Positions 7,768 through 14,106 of a stretch of 24,252 nt of DNA are shown here, in pieces; within the stretch, counting starts at the first letter, position 1; each line of letters opens with the position of its first letter. The notes under the pieces were generated by a model. The model made no database searches. It was not told where the DNA came from and saw only the letters and a program-made list of their open reading frames with translations. A program made the translations under genes and the position numbers. Origin of the DNA: a virus; IMG/VR virus record IMGVR_UViG_3300047560_000067, positions 1 through 24,252 of that record; one strand, written 5' to 3'.

Positions 7768-9501
7768 ATGCCAACATACAACGGAATGTGGACACTGAGT
7801 CAAGTCAGTCAGGCGGTCAAAAACCTGAATTGGACGGGTGTGCCTCCGTCTGTTGTAGAGTATCTTGTTGTTGCTGGCGGCGGTGCAGGTGGTTGGAGTA
7901 TTGGAGGCGGCGGAGGTGCGGGCGGCCTTCTGGCTGGATACGCTGGTATTACATCTGGCACTTCTTATTTTGTAACCATTGGTGCTGGTGCTACTGGTGT
8001 AAGTTCGGGTACAACTAGACCAAGTGGCAATGATTCTGTTTTTGATGCTACAAGTAATGGAGCATACACAGGACGCATTGTTGCTTCAGGCGGAGGTGGT
8101 GGCGGTATTTATGCTACACAGCAATTTGGAGTTGCTGGCGGCTCTGGTGGTGGCGCTGGTGGTGGCACTTACCCAAATTATGCAGGCGGTGCTGGAGTTG
8201 TAGGCCAAGGAAATGCTGGTGGAATAAGTCGAGATGGTGCTACCGTTTGGCAAGGTGGCGGTGGCGGTGGCGCTGGTACTGTGGGTATGAGTGCAACTGT
8301 AAACGCCTCGTATAACCCATTAAATGGCGGCGCTGGAATTGCATCTGCTATTTCTGGCGCTGTAACAGCATACGCTGGTGGTGGTGGCGGTGCAAACTAT
8401 GCTGGCGGTGCAAATGGTCTTGGCGGTGTGGGCGGTGGTGGAGCATCTGGCGGAACAGGTGGGCCATCGACTGGGGTCAGTGGTACTGCCAATACAGGCG
8501 GTGGTGGAGGCGGAGGTACATTTAATGGAACTGGCGGAAATGGCGGTTCAGGCATTGTCATTGTTCGCTACCCCGGCTCAATTCAATATTTCACTGGTGG
8601 CACAGTAACTTATGCCGCTGGTTGTGTCGTTCATACATTCACATCATCGGGCACATTTGCTCCAACAACGCCAACTAACTTGCTTCAAGCTAATACAGTT
8701 ATTTTCTTCTCGTCAAACACGTGGACAGCCCCTGCTGGTGCAACTCAAGTTCAGTACTTAGTTGTTGGCGGTGGAGGTGGTGGCGGAAGTTTAATTGGTG
8801 GCGGAGGTGGTGCTGGTGGTTTCCGTACTGCTACAGGCTTCTCTGTTACTGCTGGCACAACTTACACAGTTACTGTGGGTGCTGGTGGCAATGGTAATGG
8901 TTATACCAATACTGGTGGTCGTGGTGTCAATGGTACCAATGGCGGAGATTCTGTTTTTAGTTCAATAACTTCTACAGGCGGTGGCGGTGGTGGCGGATAC
9001 AACTATTTAGGAACTTCTATTGGTAGTGCTGGATCTGATGGTGGTTCAGGAGGTGGTGGTGGCGCAAGTGACTCCACAACACCAGCAGGTGGCGCGGCTA
9101 CCCCAGTAACTAGCCCAGTACAAGGCTATGCTGGCGGCGCAGGAAAACAAGGAACTGGCGTTTGGGTTGGCGGCGGCGGCGGCGGAGCAAGTGCGGCTGG
9201 TACTGCTGGTAGTAGTACACCTAATGGCGGCGCTGGTACAGCCTCTTCTATCACTGGCACATCTGTAACTTATGCTGGAGGCGGAGGCGGTGCCGCTTTG
9301 GGAGGCTCTTCTGGTGGGGCTGGTGGTTCTGGTGGTGGCGGTGCAGGTGCAATATCAGGAGCGGCTACTGGCGGTTCTGGCTCTCAATATGCTGGCAACG
9401 GTACTGCATTTACTGGTGGTGGTGGCGGCGGTGCGGCATATACAGATGGTGGACGTAGCGGCAACGGCGGCTCAGGCATCGTAATTCTCAAATGGAGTTA
9501 A
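7768..9501 (+). CDS. Double glycine-rich adhesin
   Basis: A 577-residue protein with two tandem glycine-rich domains. Residues 1-28 form a short anchor (MWTLSQVSQAVKNLNW) resembling that of the 4774 product. Domain A, about 29-270, runs from VEYLVVAGGGAGG to SGIVIVRYP and is followed by a partial closing segment, VVHTFTSSGTFAP. A linker with NTWTAPAGATQ leads to domain B, about 330-577, from VQYLVVGGGGGGG to SGIVILKW, where the protein ends without a closing strand. This looks like fusion or duplication of two adhesin genes. Domain B ending at LKWS, rather than RYP plus the cap, marks it as a shortened copy. A GGAG ribosome site lies at 7758-7761. Probable tail-associated receptor binding by analogy to polyglycine adhesins. 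Confidence 0.8.
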   Translation: MPTYNGMWTLSQVSQAVKNLNWTGVPPSVVEYLVVAGGGAGGWSIGGGGGAGGLLAGYAGITSGTSYFVTIGAGATGVSSGTTRPSGNDSVFDATSNGAYTGRIVASGGGGGGIYATQQFGVAGGSGGGAGGGTYPNYAGGAGVVGQGNAGGISRDGATVWQGGGGGGAGTVGMSATVNASYNPLNGGAGIASAISGAVTAYAGGGGGANYAGGANGLGGVGGGGASGGTGGPSTGVSGTANTGGGGGGGTFNGTGGNGGSGIVIVRYPGSIQYFTGGTVTYAAGCVVHTFTSSGTFAPTTPTNLLQANTVIFFSSNTWTAPAGATQVQYLVVGGGGGGGSLIGGGGGAGGFRTATGFSVTAGTTYTVTVGAGGNGNGYTNTGGRGVNGTNGGDSVFSSITSTGGGGGGGYNYLGTSIGSAGSDGGSGGGGGASDSTTPAGGAATPVTSPVQGYAGGAGKQGTGVWVGGGGGGASAAGTAGSSTPNGGAGTASSITGTSVTYAGGGGGAALGGSSGGAGGSGGGGAGAISGAATGGSGSQYAGNGTAFTGGGGGGAAYTDGGRSGNGGSGIVILKWS

Positions 9502-9503
9502 TC

Positions 9504-9677
9504 ATGGCTACAAAATGGATTCAAAAAGCGATCAGCAAACCCGGTGCTTTGAAGAAAGCTCTTGGCGTGCCTGCTGACAAAAAGATCCCTGCGTCCAAGC
9601 TCACGGTGAAGTCTACTGACTCACCCAAGATGGCCAAGCGTAAGAATTTAGCCAAGACCCTTAGAGGTTTTGACTGA
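9504..9677 (+). CDS. Small basic phage protein
   Basis: A 57-residue, lysine-rich protein with the motif KWIQKAISKPGALKKALGVP followed by DKKIPASKL and a basic helix to the C-terminus. Short proteins with a KPGAL-x3-LGVP-type motif and a KIP segment recur in many phages as uncharacterised ORFs. I choose ATG 9504 over the in-frame ATG 9492, because 9504 lies just after the stop of the adhesin gene (9499-9501) and has GGAG at 9494-9497 at proper spacing. The 9492 start would lie inside the upstream gene and lacks a ribosome site. Nucleic-acid or capsid binding is suggested only by charge. Its stop overlaps the next start (TGATG). Confidence 0.7.
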   Translation: MATKWIQKAISKPGALKKALGVPADKKIPASKLTVKSTDSPKMAKRKNLAKTLRGFD

Positions 9678-9871
9678 TGGATTCAGTAGAAACAAAATTG
9701 GCTGTCCACGAAGCCATCTGCACGGAGCGGTACAACAACATTGACCGCTCTTTGCGTGATGGGGACAAGCGCATGACCAAGATTGAATACCTCTTGTATG
9801 GGGTGATTTTGTGCGTGCTTTTTGGCCCCGGTGTGGCGGCGGACTTTGTGAAGAAACTTTTGGGGTTGTGA
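9677..9871 (+). CDS. XhlA-like small membrane protein
   Basis: A 64-residue protein. The N-terminal half is a charged helix (ETKLAVHEAICTERYNNIDR, then DGDKRMTKIE), and the C-terminal half is one membrane helix, about residues 37-55 (YLLYGVILCVLFGPGVAADF), followed by a basic KK pair. This is the layout of XhlA / haemolysin-like lysis accessory proteins, which act with a holin at the inner membrane. It overlaps the upstream stop by one base and has AGAGG at 9663-9667. It opens the membrane-protein run that ends with holin and endolysin, supporting a lysis or superinfection role. A generic membrane-anchored tether is the alternative. Confidence 0.65.
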   Translation: MDSVETKLAVHEAICTERYNNIDRSLRDGDKRMTKIEYLLYGVILCVLFGPGVAADFVKKLLGL

Positions 9872-9872
9872 C

Positions 9873-9968
9873 ATGTGGGACTGGGTGGAAGGTTTGTTAG
9901 CCGCCACCGCAGTCACCTGTTTTGTCATCTTTTGTACTTACATGATTATTTGGTGTGGATTATGGTGA
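9873..9968 (+). CDS. Micro-ORF for a 31-residue membrane peptide
   Basis: ATG 9873 opens a 31-codon frame that ends at TGA 9966-9968. The peptide starts MWDWVEGLLAA and continues as one hydrophobic helix (TAVTCFVIFCTYMIIWCGLW), with three cysteines and three tryptophans. It begins one base after the stop of the XhlA-like gene, and the following gene's ATG (9962) lies inside its last codons, so it exactly fills a gap of about 90 bases that would otherwise be the longest in the window. That fit, and the absence of a better reading, support a real gene. Ribosome binding is weak and coupling is likely. It could be a holin accessory, antiholin or lysis regulator; no family is recognised. Confidence 0.55.
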   Translation: MWDWVEGLLAATAVTCFVIFCTYMIIWCGLW

Positions 9969-10651
9969 CAAAAAAAGCCCCAGCTAAGGTAGCTCCAGTC
10001 AAACGCTCAACCCCTAAGCCCCGTCCCAAGGTCGAAGCTAAGCCCGTTGCAAAGAACCAAACCACTGCTGACAAGATCATTGACCTGATCAAGTGGGTGG
10101 ACAACCCCTTCAAGCTGTTTACAGTCATTCTGCTGGGTTTTTTGGCCTTTGCTGGATACTTTGCTTGGGATAGCCGTCAGGTCATCCTAGGAGCGATTAC
10201 AAGCTCTTCACACCACTCTTCCTTACGCGAGGTGCCAGTGCTCGAGAAAATCGCTCTGAGCTTGTCTAAAGACCTCGAAGCTGAGACTGTGGTGGTTCAC
10301 AAAGCTAACCTTGTGGTCAATGGCCGCACTACGCTACTTGCGTATGGCCCAAAGGGACGCGAAACCGCATTCGATGGCTACAACTCCACCCTGTTCAACA
10401 AAGATCCCGTGCGCAACGCCGCCATGATCGCCATGATGAACGGCGAGGTCTATTGTGGGAAACAAGAAGTGGCCAGTAAGACATCAGATTGGGAACAAAA
10501 ACAAGGCGTGGCGTTTGTTTGCTGGGCATCCATTCCCCCTGAAATTGGTGAATTTGAAGGTTATATCTCATTGGGCTTTTCTAAGGAGCCGTCAGACCTG
10601 ACGGTTGTGAAGACCCGAATGAACTTGGCAAGCACAGAGATGGCGAAATGA
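9962..10651 (+). CDS. Single-pass membrane protein in lysis cassette
   Basis: A 229-residue protein. Residues 1-35 are Lys/Pro/Ala-rich (VTKKAPAKVAPVKRSTPKPR), about 40-50 have DKIIDLIKWVDNP, and one membrane helix lies at about 52-72 (FTVILLGFLAFAGYFAW). A soluble domain of about 150 residues follows, with two cysteines and motifs VNGRTTLLAYGPKGRE, EVYCGKQEVASKT, VAFVCWASIPPE and YISLGFS. Topology is probably N-in with the globular part in the periplasm. An in-frame GTG at 9875 would extend it, but that stretch overlaps the micro-ORF in another frame, so I choose ATG 9962. The domain is not recognised; it may form a disulphide. A spanin-like, superinfection or envelope-sensing role is possible. 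I cannot assign it. Confidence 0.65.
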   Translation: MVTKKAPAKVAPVKRSTPKPRPKVEAKPVAKNQTTADKIIDLIKWVDNPFKLFTVILLGFLAFAGYFAWDSRQVILGAITSSSHHSSLREVPVLEKIALSLSKDLEAETVVVHKANLVVNGRTTLLAYGPKGRETAFDGYNSTLFNKDPVRNAAMIAMMNGEVYCGKQEVASKTSDWEQKQGVAFVCWASIPPEIGEFEGYISLGFSKEPSDLTVVKTRMNLASTEMAK

Positions 10652-10654
10652 TAA

Positions 10655-10939
10655 ATGCGCTGGCTCTTACTTCCACTGTTGCTGGTTTTGGCAGGCGCGA
10701 CCGCGAATGAGCGGTGCATTGTTGCGGACTTTTATGGGCTGAGTTGGATCGGAGACCCCGGCATTCGGCATTCGCAGTTGTCCATGTGGCTGACTACGAA
10801 CGGGAGCAGTTGCAGTACTGAGCAGTTGCTGGTGATCTGGAACAACTTGGCCATGTGGGCTGGTACGGCGGATTCGTCAGAGATCAGAGCAAAGGTTTTG
10901 CACTTTTATGCAAAGGCGGCAGAGCGGGAAAAGAAATGA
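10655..10939 (+). CDS. Small secreted protein with signal peptide
   Basis: A 94-residue protein with a classic signal peptide: Arg2, a leucine-rich core (LLLPLLLVL) and an Ala-x-Ala-type site before NERC, giving a mature protein from about residue 18. It holds two cysteines (21 and 53), likely a disulphide in the periplasm. No lipobox is seen, so it is not an outer-membrane spanin lipoprotein. The rest is small and mixed helix/strand, with ADFYGLSWIGDPG and a C-terminal charged helix. It is 3 bases after the preceding gene and its stop overlaps the next start (ATGA). A periplasmic lysis or superinfection factor is plausible. Function unknown. Confidence 0.7.
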   Translation: MRWLLLPLLLVLAGATANERCIVADFYGLSWIGDPGIRHSQLSMWLTTNGSSCSTEQLLVIWNNLAMWAGTADSSEIRAKVLHFYAKAAEREKK

Positions 10940-11175
10940 TCCAGCTTCACAAGTGGTTTCCGTTTGTACTGCCGGGGCCGCACGACATTCGGGCCATCGC
11001 TGTTGAGCGCCGTGCTGAAAGATTGGAATTTGAGCAGTTGCAGGAAGAGAAAGCAGAGAAGGTGCGCAAGGCTGTTGAGACGTACGACCTAGAGCTGTAC
11101 AACAAAAAAGCCAGAGAACACACGATTGAGCTTGAAATATTCAACGACCGCAAGCGGTTTGACAGATTTGTATAA
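10936..11175 (+). CDS. Small helical charged protein
   Basis: A 79-residue protein. I choose ATG 10936, which overlaps the preceding TGA (ATGA) and follows a purine-rich GCGGGAAAAG; the upstream in-frame ATG at 10855 lies within another gene and adds an odd leader. After MIQLHKWFPFVLPGP, which is too short and proline-rich for a clear membrane helix, it is one long charged helix (about 25-75, with ERRAERLEFEQLQEEKAEK) likely to form a coiled coil. Its gene pairing with the secreted protein and holin invites comparison with a spanin component, but there is no transmembrane or signal segment of normal length. A soluble scaffold or regulator of lysis is as likely. Confidence 0.55.
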   Translation: MIQLHKWFPFVLPGPHDIRAIAVERRAERLEFEQLQEEKAEKVRKAVETYDLELYNKKAREHTIELEIFNDRKRFDRFV

Positions 11176-11184
11176 GGAGCACCC

Positions 11185-11700
11185 ATGCTGACACTACTTT
11201 CAACCCTGATCTCGTTTTTGATGGGTGGTTTGCCTAAGATTTTGGAGTTTTTCCAAGACCGCCAAGACAAGGCTCACGAGCTGGCGCTGGCTCAAATGCA
11301 GATTACCCGCGAGTTGGAGCTCCGAAAGGCTGGTTTTGAGGCTCAGGAACGCATAGAACACATTAAATCAGAGCAACTGGCCACAGAGAGCGCGGCAAAC
11401 ACCCAGCAAGCTTTGATTGGCGCCCAGCAGGCTGAAATGCAGGCCATTTATGCCCATGACATGAGCCTGAACGAAGGAACCAGCCAGTGGATGAAGGACC
11501 TCAGAGCCTCTGTTCGCCCTGTGATCACCTACGGTTTCTTCTTTTTGCTGATGTTTGTGGACATTGCAGGCTTCTGGTACGGCTATTACATGGGCGTTGG
11601 CTTCGACGACATGCTGAACATGCTGTGGGACTCTGACACCCAAGCCTTGTTTGCTTCCATCATTGCTTTTCACTTTGGCGGCAGAGCCTTCGGCAAATGA
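11185..11700 (+). CDS. Three-TM holin candidate (GTA-holin-like)
   Basis: A 171-residue protein. A hydrophobic N-terminal helix (TLLSTLISFLMGGLPKILEF, residues 3-22) is followed by a long charged, alanine-rich coiled-coil segment (25-100, QDRQDKAHELALAQ onward). A strong membrane helix sits at about 112-133 (ITYGFFFLLMFVDIAGFW) and a third at about 151-166 (ALFASIIAFHFGGR). The last residues, FGGRAFGK, match the FGGR-type ending of the three-TM holin family named from gene transfer agents. It directly precedes the endolysin, with the stop overlapping its ATG. TAAGGAG at 11173-11179 gives good initiation. Its position and topology support a role in forming holes for endolysin export. Confidence 0.75.
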   Translation: MLTLLSTLISFLMGGLPKILEFFQDRQDKAHELALAQMQITRELELRKAGFEAQERIEHIKSEQLATESAANTQQALIGAQQAEMQAIYAHDMSLNEGTSQWMKDLRASVRPVITYGFFFLLMFVDIAGFWYGYYMGVGFDDMLNMLWDSDTQALFASIIAFHFGGRAFGK

Positions 11701-12173
11701 ACGTCAGTCCCAAAGCCATTGAGATGATCAAGCACCACGAGGGTGTACGGCAAAAGCCGTATCAGTGCCCTGCGCGGCTGTGGACGATTGGCGTTGGCCA
11801 TGTGATGTACCCCCAGCAGGGCAAATTAAAGCTGGAAGACAGAAACGCTTTCCAGACTAACGCTCAAGACATGAGAACCTATTCGATGGAGGAAGTCGAT
11901 GCAATACTTCGGGCAGATCTTGCTAGGTTTGAGAAGGGAGTGGCTACTTATTGTCCTGTTCCTCTTACTCAAGGACAGTTTGACGCGCTGGTTTCCTTTT
12001 CTTTCAATGTAGGGCTTGGCACGCTTCAGAGGTCAACCCTGCGCCAAAAGGTGATCCGTGGCGACATGGCTGGGGCATCTGACGAACTTTTGAAATACTG
12101 CATGGCTGGCGGGAAAATCCTCAAGGGATTGCAGAAACGCCGTATGGACGAACGGGCGTTGTTTTTATCTTAA
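11697..12173 (+). CDS. GH24 endolysin (phage lysozyme)
   Basis: A 158-residue muramidase that cleaves the glycan chain of peptidoglycan. The active-site loop is clear: HHEG (Glu15), PYQCP (Cys24) and LWTIGVGH (Thr30). These align with T4 lysozyme Glu11, Asp20 and Thr26 at the same spacing. Cys in place of Asp is typical of a large endolysin branch with a CPA-xxWTIGxGH pattern, and T4 Asp20Cys variants are reported as active. The later GQFDALVSFSFNVGLG and LKGLQKRRMDERALF are the usual GH24 C-terminal helices. There is no signal or SAR helix, so it should depend on the holin. It overlaps the holin stop (ATGA). Its length is normal for the family. Confidence 0.93.
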   Translation: MNVSPKAIEMIKHHEGVRQKPYQCPARLWTIGVGHVMYPQQGKLKLEDRNAFQTNAQDMRTYSMEEVDAILRADLARFEKGVATYCPVPLTQGQFDALVSFSFNVGLGTLQRSTLRQKVIRGDMAGASDELLKYCMAGGKILKGLQKRRMDERALFLS

Positions 12174-12214
12174 AGGCATACTAAAATGTCCCAACGAATC
12201 TACGAGGTGAACGC
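12174..12214 (+). promoter_or_regulatory. Widest gap, ribosome binding site before second adaptor
   Basis: This 41-base interval is the largest non-coding gap. It holds GAGG at 12204-12207, 7 bases before the ATG of the adaptor. It also has a 10-codon frame from ATG 12186 whose stop overlaps that ATG (ATGA). I see no hairpin terminator and no convincing promoter, so transcription probably runs through from the lysis genes. Confidence 0.4.
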
Positions 12215-12850
12215 ATGACGACCGCAAGTGTTATGACCTATGACAGTTTGGTCGAGAACATCCAGTCTTATCTGGAGCGTACAGACGCCGCCACGCTGGA
12301 CAAAATCCCCCTTTTCATCATGTTGGCCGAGCAGGTCATTGCCTCCCAGATCAAATTCTTGGGCAACCTGACTGTCAACACCAGCACAATGACAGCCGAC
12401 CAGAACGTCATTGACAAGCCAGCTCGTTGGCACAAAACCGTCTCCATGAACATCACAGTTGCTGGCCAGCGCCAGCCAGTTTTTAACCGCAGGTACGAAT
12501 ACCTCCGTGAATATTGGCCAGACCCTGCCGCAACGGACGTTCCCAAGTTTTACTGCGATTACGACTACACCCACTGGATGGTGGCGCCCACCCCTGACGT
12601 GGCCTATGATTTCGAGGTTTTGTACTACGAGCGGGTCCAACCCTTGGACAGCTCCAATCAGACCAACTGGTTCACCATTTACGCCCCTCAAGCACTGCTG
12701 TACGGCTCACTGCTTCAGGCCATGCCTTTCCTCAAGAACGACGACCGCATTCCCATGTGGCAGGCGCAGTACAAGCTGATCATGGACGTTCTGACAGCAG
12801 AGGACAAGTTGCGTATTGCAGACCGTCAGGCGGTCGCCAATGACAGTTAA
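12215..12850 (+). CDS. Head-tail adaptor, SU10/P22 gp4-type
   Basis: A 211-residue protein with the layout of phage adaptors. The N-terminal half has MTYDSLVENIQSYLERTD, then a PLFIMLAEQVIASQIK helix that packs on the portal and a strand-rich region with TVNTSTMTADQNVIDKPARW. The second half has YCDYDYTHWMVAPTPDVAYD, FEVLYYERVQPLD and the helix pair TNWFTIYAPQALLYGSLL / WQAQYKLIMDVLTAEDKLR. The order (helix, PxRWHK, WP-type strand pair, APQALLYGSLLxA) is that of the SU10-adaptor/gp4-like family that forms a ring between portal and nozzle. The next genes are a fibre and the nozzle, as expected. A related protein is encoded at 1-663. Confidence 0.75.
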   Translation: MTTASVMTYDSLVENIQSYLERTDAATLDKIPLFIMLAEQVIASQIKFLGNLTVNTSTMTADQNVIDKPARWHKTVSMNITVAGQRQPVFNRRYEYLREYWPDPAATDVPKFYCDYDYTHWMVAPTPDVAYDFEVLYYERVQPLDSSNQTNWFTIYAPQALLYGSLLQAMPFLKNDDRIPMWQAQYKLIMDVLTAEDKLRIADRQAVANDS

Positions 12851-12858
12851 GGACTAAC

Positions 12859-14106
12859 ATGAGCTACAACTCACCATTCACAGGCAACGTCGTCCAGCCG
12901 ACGGACGTTTCTTACCGTGCTGTTACGCTGAGCGCTAACACCCAGTTACAGTGGCCAATCAACGGTAACGCTACCGACGACTACGCCGCTCGCATCATGC
13001 AGGTTACGGCCACCACAACGGGCCTGAGCCTGTATATGCCGCCTGCAAACCAAGCTTCTGTCGGTAACGACGCGATGATCCGCAACATTGGATCAAACAC
13101 GTTCACTGTCAAAGATTTTGGCGGCGCAAACACCATTGTTTCTATTGCCGCTGGTGAGTCAAAATACGTCTACATCACAGCAAACCCCACAACAACGGGT
13201 ACATGGGGCAATATCGCTTTTGGTGCTGGTACATCCTCTGCCGATGCTGGAACTTTGGCTGGACTTGGTTTAGTTGCAAGTGGCCCAACCCTGAATGTCA
13301 GCCACCCTGCTCAGGCCTTGGTGAACGCTGGGACCTTTGCAACTACTGATCGTGCCCAGACATCGATCTGGACTGGCGGTGCAGGTACGTACACATTGCC
13401 TTCTGTTTCAACTTTAGGCAACAACTGGTTTACGCTGTTCAAAAACAGTGGCACGGGCTCCATGGTGATCTCAGCCGCTGACAACATTGATGGCGCCTCT
13501 ACCAAGACTTTTGCACCGACTGAGTCTGCATTTATTGTATGTACAGGCACAACCTATATCACTGTCGGTTACGGTGTCAGTTCACAGTTCTTCTACACCT
13601 CTTTGGTGAAATCTGTTTCAACTGGTACATACACGTTGAGCGCCAGCGAAGCATCAAACACCATTCAGACCTTCACAGGAACCTTGACTGGTAACGTGAC
13701 AATCGTTTACCCACCTGTGGTGAACTTGTATGTGATCAAGAACGCGACAACGGCTGGTGGGTACACCTTCACCGTGGGTACTGGTTCTGGTACGTCTGTG
13801 ATCATTCCTTCTGGCCAACAGGTGACTTTGGCTTGCGACGGAACCAACTTCTTCAACGCCAACACCTCTCAAGCTGGTGCTGTAACCACCCTCAGTTTGG
13901 CTGATGGTTCTGTTGCTGTCCCCTCACTGAACTTTGGTTCTGAAACCAGCACTGGTTTGTACCGTCCAACGGCTGGTACGTTAGGTATTGCTGTGCTTGG
14001 ATCTAACGTTGTGGACATCGATGCTACGGGTATGAGCGTCACTGGCAACGTATCTGCCTCTGGCACAGGCACTTTTGAGGCAGGCATCTCAGGCGGTACA
14101 TACTAA
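12859..14106 (+). CDS. Tail fibre with three beta modules
   Basis: A 415-residue beta protein rich in Thr/Gly/Ser. Three related beta modules lie at about 20-118, 169-237 and 251-335. Each has a TYTL-like opening, a Leu/Tyr strand with a proline pair, an N(S/A/I)G/T-type turn and a GQ or GES-type strand (AAGESKYVYITAN; PTESAFIVCTGTTYI; PSGQQVTLACDGTNFF). A distinct fibre motif follows (about 350-405): LADGSVAVPSLNFGSETSTG, then LYRPTAGTLGI and VDIDATGMSVTG, seen in many fibres as the (A/V)PS-F-GS-TG(I/L)Y-P segment. It ends GISGGTY, like the GINGGTF end of the 727-residue fibre. The stop overlaps the nozzle start (TAATG). TTAAGGA at 12847-12853 precedes the ATG. Confidence 0.82.
   Translation: MSYNSPFTGNVVQPTDVSYRAVTLSANTQLQWPINGNATDDYAARIMQVTATTTGLSLYMPPANQASVGNDAMIRNIGSNTFTVKDFGGANTIVSIAAGESKYVYITANPTTTGTWGNIAFGAGTSSADAGTLAGLGLVASGPTLNVSHPAQALVNAGTFATTDRAQTSIWTGGAGTYTLPSVSTLGNNWFTLFKNSGTGSMVISAADNIDGASTKTFAPTESAFIVCTGTTYITVGYGVSSQFFYTSLVKSVSTGTYTLSASEASNTIQTFTGTLTGNVTIVYPPVVNLYVIKNATTAGGYTFTVGTGSGTSVIIPSGQQVTLACDGTNFFNANTSQAGAVTTLSLADGSVAVPSLNFGSETSTGLYRPTAGTLGIAVLGSNVVDIDATGMSVTGNVSASGTGTFEAGISGGTY

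Larger units (their letters stand above)
3967..9495 (+). repeat. Five-copy glycine-rich domain repeat region
   Basis: Five related glycine-rich coding modules lie at about 3979-4665, 4855-5490, 6571-7275, 7855-8571 and 8752-9498. They share a series of anchors (EYLVVAGGG, GGGAGGL, GAGG, SVF, GGGGGAG, YAGGGGG, TGGGGGG, SGIVI) while the segments between anchors differ. At DNA level the modules are runs of GGT/GGC/GGA codons. The features listed individually give the genes; this entry marks the shared repeat. Confidence 0.85.

Noticed and set aside
1016-9501. Diversity-generating retroelement target
   Set aside because: No reverse transcriptase, no template repeat and no C-type-lectin variable end are visible in this window; the rest of the genome was not seen.
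9875-9961. Longer form of the 229-residue membrane protein from GTG 9875
   Set aside because: The added 29 residues are His/Leu-rich without a plausible role, and the stretch is better explained by the micro-ORF in another frame.
12174-12214. Terminator between lysis and adaptor genes
   Set aside because: No inverted repeat with a T-run is visible in the 41 bases.
12186-12218. Ten-codon leader peptide before the second adaptor
   Set aside because: It overlaps the adaptor start as ATGA, but no ribosome site precedes it and the length is too short to support coding; noted in the gap entry only.
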